NCBI RefSeq assembly: GCF_039544165.1
Contig: NZ_BAABLD010000015.1
Coordinates: 124,001-188,000 of the forward strand
Length of the DNA stretch: 64,000 nucleotides
Reading direction: 5' to 3'
From: Viridibacterium curvum
GTDB lineage: Bacteria > Pseudomonadota > Gammaproteobacteria > Burkholderiales > Rhodocyclaceae
Position numbers and translations under genes: made by a program
In this document: positions 31,729 to 39,258 of the stretch, one piece after another
Position numbering within the stretch: position 1 is the stretch's first letter
Layout: each line of letters starts with the position of its first letter
Notes under the pieces: model-generated
Seen by the model: the letters and a program-made list of their open reading frames with translations, nothing else
What the model was told of the DNA's origin: nothing
The model's database searches: none

Positions 31729-32124
31729 TTAGCGTGCGAGCAGCGGAATGAGGATCGCGGCAGCGATGCCGATTGCCGGTATCAGGATGAACAGGACCAG
31801 CGCCCAGAAGGACCAGCGGCGCTGTATGCGGTTGAAGTGCTCCACGCTATCCCAGCGCTTGTTCTGCCAGGCCAATTCACGGCCCTTGATGCCGAGATAA
31901 ATCGAGACGATAAGGCCCACGTAGGGCACGAGCGCCAGCAGACCGATGTAGGTCTTGTTTCCCAAGGCCCAGATCCAGGAAAGCACGAAAGGCCCCCAGC
32001 CCCAGCCCTTTACGTCCTCCGGGATCGGATGTCCCTTGCCCATGCCCGAAGTGTTTTCGCCTTCTTGCCCGACTTCATAGACGGGAGACTGCGGCGGCGC
32101 GTACGGATTGTGACCCTGACTCAT
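31729..32124 (-). CDS. Small membrane protein of unknown function
   Basis: A 131-residue protein with a Pro/Gly-rich N-terminus (NPYAPPQSPVYEVG). Two or three hydrophobic segments follow (about 45-60, 61-80 and 107-130), with a conserved-looking GWGPFVLSWIWALGNKTYIG and a charged loop ELAWQNKRWDSVEHF between them. Similar short proteins are annotated only as hypothetical membrane proteins. It lies between the isomerase and thrH genes on the same strand. Confidence 0.75.
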   Translation of the reverse strand: MSQGHNPYAPPQSPVYEVGQEGENTSGMGKGHPIPEDVKGWGWGPFVLSWIWALGNKTYIGLLALVPYVGLIVSIYLGIKGRELAWQNKRWDSVEHFNRIQRRWSFWALVLFILIPAIGIAAAILIPLLAR

Positions 32125-32169
32125 GCTGCCCTCTTTGTTTTAAGAGACGAGTGCCCCCGCCGGACGTCC

Positions 32170-32778
32170 TCAGATGCGGGCCGAAGCCTTGTCGATCTCG
32201 GCGCGCAGTTCAGCGTAGGAGCGCGCAACCGGATACTGCGGGAACTCGCGCACGACGTTCTCGGGCGGGTGCATGAGGATGCCGGCGTGGGCTTCGCCGA
32301 GCATGGTGGTGTCGTTGTACGAGTCACCCGCCGCGATGACCTTGAAGTTGAGGCCCTTGAAGGCTTTGACCGCCGCGCGCTTCTGGTCGGGCATGCGCAG
32401 GTGATAGTTCACGAGCATGCCGTTGGCGTCGGCTTCGAGGCGATGGCAGAAGATTGTCGGCTGGCCCATCTGCACGAGCAGCGGCTTGGCGAATTCGTAG
32501 AAGGTGTCGGACAGGATCACGACCTGGTACGAGAGGCGAAGGCTGTCGAGAAACTCGCGACAGCCTTCCATGAGGCCCATGCCGGCGATGACGTTCTGGA
32601 TGTCGGGCAGACCCAGCTTGTGCTGCGCGAGGATGCCCAGGCGGTACTTCATGAGCTTGTCGTAGTCCGGCTCGTCACGCGTCGTGCGACGCAGTTCGGG
32701 GATGCCGGTACGTTGCGAGAACTCGATCCAGATTTCCGGGACGAGTACGCCTTCCATGTCGAGACAAACGATCTGCAC
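32170..32778 (-). CDS. thrH: Phosphoserine phosphatase / homoserine phosphotransferase ThrH
   Basis: A 202-residue HAD-superfamily enzyme that dephosphorylates phosphoserine and in Pseudomonas can pass the phosphate to homoserine, linking serine and threonine synthesis. The GTG at 32778 starts MQIVCLDMEGVLVPEIW, in register with the nucleophile Asp of motif I. VVILSDTFYEF is motif II, and IAAGDSYNDTTML carries the Asp pair of motif IV. The length fits ThrH (about 205), not the longer SerB. No obvious ribosome site precedes it. Confidence 0.92.
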   Translation of the reverse strand: MQIVCLDMEGVLVPEIWIEFSQRTGIPELRRTTRDEPDYDKLMKYRLGILAQHKLGLPDIQNVIAGMGLMEGCREFLDSLRLSYQVVILSDTFYEFAKPLLVQMGQPTIFCHRLEADANGMLVNYHLRMPDQKRAAVKAFKGLNFKVIAAGDSYNDTTMLGEAHAGILMHPPENVVREFPQYPVARSYAELRAEIDKASARI

Positions 32779-32824
32779 TTTTACAAGCCTTGGTTCTTGG
32801 AATTCATGAATGGGCGGAGATTTT

Positions 32825-32864
32825 CCCCTCACCCCCAGCCCCTCTCCCTCAGGGCGAGGGGAGC
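32825..32864 (+). repeat. Intergenic GC-rich repeat, CCCTCACCCC type, copy 2
   Basis: Begins CCCCTCACCCCCAGCCCCTC and folds on itself through ctccctcagggcgagggga. It shares its first part with 28254-28293 (opposite strand). Located 47 bases upstream of thrH. Confidence 0.6.
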
Positions 32865-32870
32865 TCAGTG

Positions 32871-32886
32871 AGCCGCCATGGCGGCT
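32871..32886. repeat. Perfect 16-base palindrome
   Basis: agccgcca followed directly by tggcggct, an uninterrupted dyad next to the repeat at 32825-32864 and about 95 bases upstream of thrH. Could be part of the repeat's stem or an operator. Confidence 0.45.
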
Positions 32887-32958
32887 ATGTAAAGCAGAGG
32901 GATTCTACATGCGACGCATGATGCTCCGTCGCGCAACGCAGCACGCTGCACGCGGTGC

Positions 32959-33420
32959 TTACTCGCAACCGCAGATGCCGACGGCGGGAATCTCGCTGCG
33001 CTGGCGTCCGCCTTCCAGCACAACCAGGCGGCCCTCGTAACGGGTGAGACTGCAGGTCTTGCCCTTGCCCTTGCAGGCGGCGCCGACGGCATTCATGACA
33101 GCCTGTACGTTCCAGTCACCATTTGACACGTGCAGGACGAAACGGTCGCTCGGGCGCGGTCCGCCATCACGCTCGGGAATGTATTTTTCCTGTCGCAGGT
33201 CCAATGTCTGCACCTTGCCTTCGGCACGAAGCTGGGCTTTCTTCTTGCCCTCGCTGGACCAGCGGACGATGGGCGCTTCGCGCGTATTGAAGCGCGTGAA
33301 GCTGCAGCCGCAACCAGGCTGGATATCCGTTTCCAGCAGGGGAACAAGCGCCGTACCGGCTTGTGCCGAACCGGCCAACAGGCCTGCTGCGACCAGGAGA
33401 ACTCCCAGGAACTGCTTCAT
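32959..33420 (-). CDS. Exported protein of unknown function
   Basis: A 153-residue protein. AGAGGAG just upstream sets the start at 33420 and is followed by a clean signal peptide (MKQFLGVLLVAAGLLAGSAQA, cleaved after residue 21). The mature part has Cys pairs in PGCGCSF near the start, AACKGKGKTCSL, and a final ICGCE, suggesting disulfides or metal binding. I recognise no domain. Confidence 0.75.
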   Translation of the reverse strand: MKQFLGVLLVAAGLLAGSAQAGTALVPLLETDIQPGCGCSFTRFNTREAPIVRWSSEGKKKAQLRAEGKVQTLDLRQEKYIPERDGGPRPSDRFVLHVSNGDWNVQAVMNAVGAACKGKGKTCSLTRYEGRLVVLEGGRQRSEIPAVGICGCE

Positions 33421-33457
33421 CTCTGCTCCTCTTGATGCTGTCAGTACAATGCAAACC

Positions 33458-33622
33458 ATGTCTGATTCCGCCCCTACCCCACCCCGCGAACCCGACCCGC
33501 TCGACTGCTGCGGCAACGAGTGTGGTGACGCCTGCGTCTGGACGCTTTACTACGCGGCGCGCAAGCAATACGAGGCGGATCTCGAGGCCTGGCAGATCGC
33601 CCAGCTGTCTGCCGAGCCCTGA
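33458..33622 (+). CDS. Oxidoreductase-like domain small protein
   Basis: A 54-residue protein with the signature of the oxidoreductase-like N-terminal family: PREPDPLDCCGNECGDACVW, in which four Cys form a compact cluster, followed by a charged helix (YAARKQYEADLEAW). In eukaryotes the same motif occurs in mitochondrial proteins. The function is unknown; metal or cluster binding is plausible. It is encoded divergently from the exported protein, 37 bases away. Confidence 0.8.
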   Translation: MSDSAPTPPREPDPLDCCGNECGDACVWTLYYAARKQYEADLEAWQIAQLSAEP

Positions 33623-33637
33623 GCCCCATTTACGCCA

Positions 33638-34213
33638 TCAGTGATCCTTGAGGGCATAAATCCCCGGCGCGTTGCGCCAGTAACCCTTGTAGTCCATGCC
33701 GCAACCGAACAGGAAGCGATCCGGCAGGTCCAGCCCACAGAAGTCAGGGCGCATGCCCGGCAAAGCCTTGCGGTCATGCACCTTGTTGACCAGCGCCGCA
33801 GCGAGCACCTCGCTGGCACCTTCGGCACGCAGATAGTCCATCACCGCGGCAATCGTGTAGCCCTCGTCAAGGATGTCGTCGAGGATCAATACACTGCGCC
33901 CCTTGATATCGCGTGCCGGACGCACACGCCAGTCCAGCAGGTTGCCGTTGAGCTCATGGCCGTAACGCGTGGCGTGCAGGTAGTCCAGCTCCAGCGGGAA
34001 CAGCAGGCGCGGCAGGATGCGGCCCGCCAGGATGAGCCCCCCCGTCATGATGGTGAAGACCAGCGGATTGCTGTCCTGCAGGCGCTGCGTGATCGCTTCG
34101 GCCATGTTATCGAGCGCACGCTCGACCTGGATGGGGGTGACCAGGCATTCGGCCTCGTCCCTTACCTTGCAGACCTCTTCCAGCAATGCCTTGGGGTTGG
34201 CGCTCACGATCAT
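33638..34213 (-). CDS. hpt: Hypoxanthine-guanine phosphoribosyltransferase
   Basis: A 191-residue purine salvage enzyme that joins PRPP to hypoxanthine or guanine. TIMTGGLILAGRIL near residue 55 is the pyrophosphate loop. RSVLILDDILDEGYTIAAV near 105 is the PRPP-binding motif with its Asp-Asp pair. AALVNKVHDRK follows, with the base-contacting Lys, and PDFCGLDLPDRFLFGCGMDY near the C-terminus closes the site. The start may be the ATG at 34213 or the in-frame GTG at 34207, which has the better distance (six bases) to AAGGA. Confidence 0.93.
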   Translation of the reverse strand: MIVSANPKALLEEVCKVRDEAECLVTPIQVERALDNMAEAITQRLQDSNPLVFTIMTGGLILAGRILPRLLFPLELDYLHATRYGHELNGNLLDWRVRPARDIKGRSVLILDDILDEGYTIAAVMDYLRAEGASEVLAAALVNKVHDRKALPGMRPDFCGLDLPDRFLFGCGMDYKGYWRNAPGIYALKDH

Positions 34214-34363
34214 TCCTTTACTACCGCGTTGAACAAGCCCGGCGCCCATCGCCGGTACGACAAGTGCCGACGATTGTAGCCCGACGGAGGGAAAAGCCCC
34301 GTCGCGTCTTTGCTTTACAATTCCGGCTCCCTGACCGATCCGACGCCCAGGCCCCGCCGCTTC

Positions 34364-35047
34364 ATGACAGCCGCCCCGACACGCACCGCCAGGAGCCTGC
34401 CCGCCATCGTGTGGGGTCGATTCAAGCGTCACTGCGTTCTCAAGTTCATTGGCCTGACCCTGTTCATCACGGTCTTCTTCATGGCCTATTTCCACCTGCT
34501 GCGGCACCCGGCCTTTCCCGTGACGGTGATGCCTACAACCTGGCTGGACGAGCTGATCCCCTTTCAGCCCTGGTCACTGCTGTTCTACCTCTCTCTTTGG
34601 TTCTACGTCTCCGTCCCGGCCCACCTGACCTGCACTTTGCGCCAGCTGGTCGCCTTTGGCGCGCTGTGCTTCCTGCTCTGCCTGACCGGCTTGCTATGTT
34701 TCTACTTCTGGCCCACCGCAGTCCCGCCCGCAGATGCTGACTGGGCCAGCTACCCGGCGTTTGCCTTCCTGCAGCGGGTGGATGCCGGCGGAAACGCCTG
34801 CCCCTCACTGCATGTCGCCACGGCAGTCTTCTCGGGCGTCTGGATAGACCGGCTGCTTTGCCACCTGCGCACCCACCGCAATCTGCGCATCGGCAATGCG
34901 CTGTGGTGTGCGGCCATCGTCTATTCCACGCTGGCAACCCGCCAGCATGTGGCGCTGGACGCTCTGGCTGGCGCAGCACTGGGCGGAATCTTCGCGATGG
35001 CTTCCCGCCCGCTGGGTCCCTGGCTGCTGGCCGAAGAGCCGCGCTGA
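34364..35047 (+). CDS. PAP2-superfamily membrane phosphatase
   Basis: A 227-residue membrane protein with about six helices. GNACPSLHVATAVF near residue 145 carries the Ser-x-His motif, and TRQHVALDALAG near 195 the H-x-x-x-D motif of PAP2 phosphatases. The layout resembles the inositolphosphotransferase/Aur1-like branch. It could dephosphorylate a lipid. It precedes the aryl-polyene ACP gene by 54 bases, but the promoter between them makes membership of that operon uncertain. Confidence 0.82.
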   Translation: MTAAPTRTARSLPAIVWGRFKRHCVLKFIGLTLFITVFFMAYFHLLRHPAFPVTVMPTTWLDELIPFQPWSLLFYLSLWFYVSVPAHLTCTLRQLVAFGALCFLLCLTGLLCFYFWPTAVPPADADWASYPAFAFLQRVDAGGNACPSLHVATAVFSGVWIDRLLCHLRTHRNLRIGNALWCAAIVYSTLATRQHVALDALAGAALGGIFAMASRPLGPWLLAEEPR

Positions 35048-35053
35048 TATAAT
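35045..35053 (+). promoter_or_regulatory. Extended -10 promoter for the aryl-polyene operon
   Basis: TGATATAAT is a perfect -10 hexamer with the TG extension; no good -35 is visible, as usual for extended -10 promoters. A start near 35060 gives a 42-base leader to the ACP ATG. A near-palindrome ccgaaatattccgg lies at 35081-35094 in the leader. Confidence 0.6.
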
Positions 35054-35101
35054 TGCCGGCTGCCCGAACCAGCCACTATCCCGAAATATTCCGGACCCAA
35101 C

Positions 35102-35365
35102 ATGGACGCCACAGCATTCGAACAGGAAGTCGCCGCCCTCGTCGTCGAGGCACTCAATCTCGACGTCAAGCCCGAAGAAATCGACCCGTCAGCCCCCCTG
35201 TTCGGCGACGGTCTGGGCCTGGACTCGATCGACGTGCTGGAAATCTCGCTGGTCGTCGGCAAGAAGTACGGCGTGCAGCTCAAGGCCGACGACAAGGACA
35301 ACACCAAGACCTTCAGCTCGCTCTCCGCGCTGGCGGCCTACATCGCCGCAAACCGCGCCAACTGA
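35102..35365 (+). CDS. Acyl carrier protein of the aryl-polyene pathway
   Basis: An 87-residue carrier protein. GLGLDSIDVLEISLVV at 37-52 carries the phosphopantetheine Ser42 in the D-S-I motif. It is the first of two ACPs in the locus; the other is on the opposite strand at 49499. It begins the plus-strand operon and would hold the growing polyene chain. Confidence 0.93.
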   Translation: MDATAFEQEVAALVVEALNLDVKPEEIDPSAPLFGDGLGLDSIDVLEISLVVGKKYGVQLKADDKDNTKTFSSLSALAAYIAANRAN

Positions 35366-35387
35366 ACACCTTGCCGCAAAGTGCTGC

Positions 35388-36047
35388 ATGAACCCGGTTG
35401 TACGTGGCGTCCTGCTGACCCTCCTGGGCATTGCCTACCTGAGCATCGCGCATATCGGCGCCACGGTTGGTGAGCCCGCCTGGCTGGTCGTCCTGACCGG
35501 CTGCATGCCCCTGTCGGTCGCGTCGCTGATCTTCCTGTGGGGCACACGCTGGCGCTGGCCCCTGTTGTGCGTCATCGTCATTGCGGCCTGGCTGCTGGTC
35601 ATCAATGCGCGAGATCTTGTTGCGCACTCGTTGTGGCTCTACTACTTGCAGGACACCGGCAGCAACCTGCTGGGCTGCGCTTTCTTTGCGCGCACGCTGC
35701 GAAAAGGTGAAGAAGCCCTGTGCACGCGCATGGCGCGATATGCCCACAACGGCGGCATGCCGGACACCGTCAAACGCTACTGCGATCGCCTGACCTGGCT
35801 GTGGGCCATCTACTTCGCCGCCTGCGCAGCCGTAGGCAGCGTCCTCTTCCTGTCGGGCCACGTCCGTGAATGGTCCTGGTTCGCCAATGTGCTCAACTGG
35901 CCGCTGACGGTCACCTTGCTGATCGTCGAACTGCCGATCCGCATGCTGATCGTGCCGGCGCGCGACCGTGCGAGCCTGATCAACAGCATCAAGGGCGTGA
36001 TGGCGGCGCATGCGGCAGAACGATCCGCGAAGACGAGCCGCGAATGA
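35388..36047 (+). CDS. Membrane protein of aryl-polyene clusters (COG4648-like)
   Basis: A 219-residue protein with about six hydrophobic segments and a His/Arg/Lys-rich central loop (ARTLRKGEEALCTRMARYAHNGG, residues about 103-125). Proteins of this type occur directly after the ACP gene in aryl-polyene loci; their role is not known. Its stop overlaps the start of the next gene (ATGA), so the two are translationally coupled. Confidence 0.78.
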   Translation: MNPVVRGVLLTLLGIAYLSIAHIGATVGEPAWLVVLTGCMPLSVASLIFLWGTRWRWPLLCVIVIAAWLLVINARDLVAHSLWLYYLQDTGSNLLGCAFFARTLRKGEEALCTRMARYAHNGGMPDTVKRYCDRLTWLWAIYFAACAAVGSVLFLSGHVREWSWFANVLNWPLTVTLLIVELPIRMLIVPARDRASLINSIKGVMAAHAAERSAKTSRE

Positions 36048-37411
36048 GCGCCCATGCCCTGCCTCTGCTGCCCGCTGCGCCAGCCGATCAGCCCATCGCC
36101 TTCCACGCCGGGCAGCCCGTCTCACAAGCCGCTTTCGTGCGTGACGTGCTGGCCAACGCACAGCGCATCACGCCAGACCAGCCCGTGCTCAACCTGTGCG
36201 GTGACCGCTATTTCTTCGCCGTCGGCCTCTTCGCCGCCATGCTGCGCCGGGCACTATGCCTGCTGCCCAACAGCGTGACGCCCGAGACCCTGGCGCGCCT
36301 GCAGGCCGCCCACCCCGGGCTGCAAGCCCTGGTCGAGCCTGATGGCCAGACCCGTGGCTTGCCGGCACTGACGCTGCAACGCGACCTGGCCGGGCCGGCG
36401 CCCGACAGCATGCCGCTCGTGCCAGCCGATCAGATTGTGGCGCGCCTCTACACCTCTGGCTCGACTGGCGAACCGCAAGCCCACGACAAGAGCTGGGGCA
36501 AGCTGTGGGCCAATGTACGCCTCGCCGCCCGTGCGCAATGGGCACGCGCCGGCCAGCCTTGCGCCATCGTGTCCACCGTACCGTCGCAGCACATGTACGG
36601 CTTCGAGTCTGCGGTGCTGCTGCCCCTGCTGGGTGGCGGCATCCTCATGCCGCGCCACCCCTTCTTCCCGGCCGACGTGGTGGAAACGCTTGCTGCCACC
36701 CCTGAACCACGCGCCCTGGTCAGCACCCCTTTTCATCTGCGGACGCTGATCGAGTCGGGCCTCGCCCTGCCCGCCACGCAGCTCGTCATCTGCGCCACGG
36801 CGCCGCTGTCGACCGAACTTGCTGAGCGCGTCGAGCTCGCCACCGGTGGCGTGCTGGGCGAAATCTACGGCTCGACCGAAACGGGTCAGATCGCCACCCG
36901 ACGTCCGGCCAGGAGCCCGGTGTGGGAATGCTTTGACGACGTGACACTGCAACAAGACACCCCCGATCAGGGCGGCCGCACCTGGGCCGACGGTGGCCAC
37001 CTCGAAGCGGCAATGCCGCTCGGCGACATCATCGAACTGCAACCCGCCAGTGCGGCCGGCAACGTGCGCTTCACGCTGCACGGTCGCCTCAGCGACATGA
37101 TCAACATCGCCGGCAAACGCACGTCGATCGCCTTCCTCAACAGCGTGTTGTGCAACATTCCCGGCGTTGAAGACGGCATCTTCCACCTGCCCGAAGAAGC
37201 CCCGGCTGATGGCGTTGCGCGTCTGGCGGCATTTGCCGTGGCGCCCTCGCTCGACGCATCGCAGATTCTCACCGCCCTGCGCGAGCGCATCGACGCCGTG
37301 TTCCTGCCACGCCCCCTGATCCTCGTCACCAGCCTGCCGCGCAACACCACCGGCAAGCTGCCCCGCGCCGTACTCGAAAACCTGCTCGGCGAAAGCGACA
37401 AACCGACATGA
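36044..37411 (+). CDS. AMP-binding acyl/aryl-ACP (CoA) ligase of the aryl-polyene pathway
   Basis: A 455-residue adenylate-forming enzyme. LYTSGSTGEPQAHDKSW near residue 140 is the P-loop motif (the usual PK replaced by PQ). GEIYGSTETGQIATRR near 283 is the A5 motif, GRLSDMINIAGKR near 350 the A8 motif, and NTTGKLPR near the end carries the catalytic Lys of A10. It probably activates the aryl starter acid, supplied here by the chorismatase, and loads it on the ACP or CoA. Shorter than typical CoA ligases, as in other members of this cluster type. Confidence 0.85.
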   Translation: MSAHALPLLPAAPADQPIAFHAGQPVSQAAFVRDVLANAQRITPDQPVLNLCGDRYFFAVGLFAAMLRRALCLLPNSVTPETLARLQAAHPGLQALVEPDGQTRGLPALTLQRDLAGPAPDSMPLVPADQIVARLYTSGSTGEPQAHDKSWGKLWANVRLAARAQWARAGQPCAIVSTVPSQHMYGFESAVLLPLLGGGILMPRHPFFPADVVETLAATPEPRALVSTPFHLRTLIESGLALPATQLVICATAPLSTELAERVELATGGVLGEIYGSTETGQIATRRPARSPVWECFDDVTLQQDTPDQGGRTWADGGHLEAAMPLGDIIELQPASAAGNVRFTLHGRLSDMINIAGKRTSIAFLNSVLCNIPGVEDGIFHLPEEAPADGVARLAAFAVAPSLDASQILTALRERIDAVFLPRPLILVTSLPRNTTGKLPRAVLENLLGESDKPT

Positions 37412-37701
37412 GCGAGCGTCTCGCCCTGCACATCCCGGCCGACCACCCGGTGTTCGCCGGGCACTTCCCCGGACAGCCCATAGTGCCAGGTGCGCTGCTG
37501 CTCGATCTGGCCATCGTCGCCATCGAAGCGCAACTCGGGCGCAAGGTCAGTGGCGTAGCGCAGGCCAAGTTCCTCAGCCCTGCCCTGCCCGGCGAGCCCG
37601 TGATGCTGAGCTTCGAAGCACAGGCCGACAGCCTGCGCTTGACCCTCCTCAGCGGCGAACGCAGCCTCGCCACCGCGCGCCTCGGCCTGCAAGCAGCATG
37701 A
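37408..37701 (+). CDS. Hotdog-fold 3-hydroxyacyl-ACP dehydratase (ApeI/FabZ-like)
   Basis: A 97-residue single hotdog domain. DHPVFAGHFPGQPIVPGALL near residue 12 matches the FabZ/FabA active-site loop with the catalytic His. In the polyene cycle it would remove water from the beta-hydroxy intermediate. Overlaps the ligase gene upstream and the acyltransferase gene downstream by four bases each. Confidence 0.85.
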   Translation: MSERLALHIPADHPVFAGHFPGQPIVPGALLLDLAIVAIEAQLGRKVSGVAQAKFLSPALPGEPVMLSFEAQADSLRLTLLSGERSLATARLGLQAA

Positions 37702-38666
37702 GCGATACCGCCGCCTCGACGCAGCCGGAGCAGGACGGTCCGCACTGGACCGAGCGCCCCGAGCGCGGCTCCGTGCTGGCCATGCGCATCATGCTGTGGC
37801 TATCTCTCGCGCTGGGCCGCCGTCTCACTCGCCCGGTCCTGTGGGGCATCACGCTGTACTTCTTTCTCAGCTCGCCCGACGTGCGCCTTCATTCACGCAG
37901 CTATCTGGCGCGCGTGCTGCCGGGCCCGGTGCGCTGGTGGCATGTGTTGCGGCATTTCCACTGGTTCTCCATCGTCGTGCATGACCGCGTGTTCCTGTTG
38001 CGCAACAAGCACGCGATGTTCGACTTCCACGTTGAAGGCAACGAAGTCCTGCACGAATTCAACGACACCCGCGGTGGCGTCATGCTGTTCGGTGCACACG
38101 TCGGCAGCTTCGAAGCCATCCGCGCGATAGCCCGCACCACAGTGCGGCCTGTCACGATTGCCATGTACGCCGAAAATGCGCGTCGCGTGATGAGCGTCAT
38201 GGCGACCCTCAACCCAGGCGCCACCAACGAAATCCTGCCACTTGGTCAGCTCAACTCCATGCTCGCCATCCGCGACCGCATCGCCGATGGGCATGTCGTT
38301 GGCGTACTGGCCGACCGCAACTTCGGCACTGACACCCTGCTGCCCGTGAACGTGCTCGGCGACAAGGCGTGGCTGCCCGATGGCCCGTTCCGGCTCGCAG
38401 CAGCCCTGCAGGTGCCGGTATTCTTCATGACAGGGCTGTTCCTTGGCGGCAGGCGCTATGCCGTACACATCGAGCGCATTGCCGATTTCAGCGACTGCCC
38501 GCGCGCCGAACGCGAAGCCCGCATGGCCGAAGCACGCCAGGCCTTTGCCGACTGCATGTCGAACTACTGTCGCAAGGCCCCTTACAACTGGTTCAATTTC
38601 TACGACTTCTGGAACCCGCCGGACGCTCCGCCGTCCACTACGCCAGCCCCTGATACTTCCCGATGA
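37698..38666 (+). CDS. LpxL/HtrB-like lipid acyltransferase
   Basis: A 322-residue membrane-associated acyltransferase of the lipid A (lauroyl/myristoyl) family. GAHVGSFEAIRA near residue 133 is the H-x(4)-E catalytic motif, and GVLADRNFGTDTLLPVN near 203 matches the second conserved block. Aryl-polyene loci usually include one such enzyme, probably to attach the polyene to a lipid anchor. One hydrophobic segment lies near residues 30-48. Confidence 0.85.
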   Translation: MSDTAASTQPEQDGPHWTERPERGSVLAMRIMLWLSLALGRRLTRPVLWGITLYFFLSSPDVRLHSRSYLARVLPGPVRWWHVLRHFHWFSIVVHDRVFLLRNKHAMFDFHVEGNEVLHEFNDTRGGVMLFGAHVGSFEAIRAIARTTVRPVTIAMYAENARRVMSVMATLNPGATNEILPLGQLNSMLAIRDRIADGHVVGVLADRNFGTDTLLPVNVLGDKAWLPDGPFRLAAALQVPVFFMTGLFLGGRRYAVHIERIADFSDCPRAEREARMAEARQAFADCMSNYCRKAPYNWFNFYDFWNPPDAPPSTTPAPDTSR

Positions 38667-38673
38667 GTTGCGC

Positions 38674-39258
38674 ATGTCACGCCGCCGCCTGAAATCCCTG
38701 CTGCTTCCCCTGCTGTTTCCCCTTCTGCTGCTCGCCACCAGCGCGCAAGCCTCTGACCTGAAGCTCGCCGAGCTGATGGGTCTGCTGGCCCAGACACGCA
38801 GCGCACGCGCCACTTTCGTCGAACAGAAATTCATCGCGGTGCTCGACAAGCCGGTCGAGTCCAGCGGAGAGCTGGCCTTCACGGCACCCGATGTACTGGA
38901 AAAGCGCACCCTGCAGCCCAAGCAGGAGGCCATCACACTGCGCGGCAACGAGATCACCCTGGAGCGCGGCAAGCGCAGCATGATCGTGTCATTGCAGGAC
39001 TATCCCGATGCTGCAGTGTTCGTCGAGAGCATCCGCGCCACGCTGGCCGGCGACCAGAAAGCGCTGGAAAGCGTCTGGCGTGTCGAAGCCGACGGCACCC
39101 TGGCGCGCTGGACGCTGCGCCTCACTCCGATCAACGCCAACGCCTATGTATCGCGCATCCGCATGCAAGGCACACGCAATGACGTCAAGCAGATCGAAAT
39201 CGAGCAGAAGGACGGCGACCGCTCGGTCATGACCATCACGCGGCTGCCGCAACCATGA
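38674..39258 (+). CDS. LolA-like outer-membrane lipoprotein carrier protein
   Basis: A 194-residue periplasmic protein. The signal peptide (RRRLKSLLLPLLFPLLLLATSAQA) ends near residue 26. The mature domain, with LLAQTRSARATFVEQKFIAVLDKPVESSG, matches the LolA-like fold (COG2834). In aryl-polyene loci it is thought to carry the lipid-like polyene product across the periplasm, together with the MMPL exporter encoded next; the two genes overlap by four bases. Confidence 0.87.
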   Translation: MSRRRLKSLLLPLLFPLLLLATSAQASDLKLAELMGLLAQTRSARATFVEQKFIAVLDKPVESSGELAFTAPDVLEKRTLQPKQEAITLRGNEITLERGKRSMIVSLQDYPDAAVFVESIRATLAGDQKALESVWRVEADGTLARWTLRLTPINANAYVSRIRMQGTRNDVKQIEIEQKDGDRSVMTITRLPQP

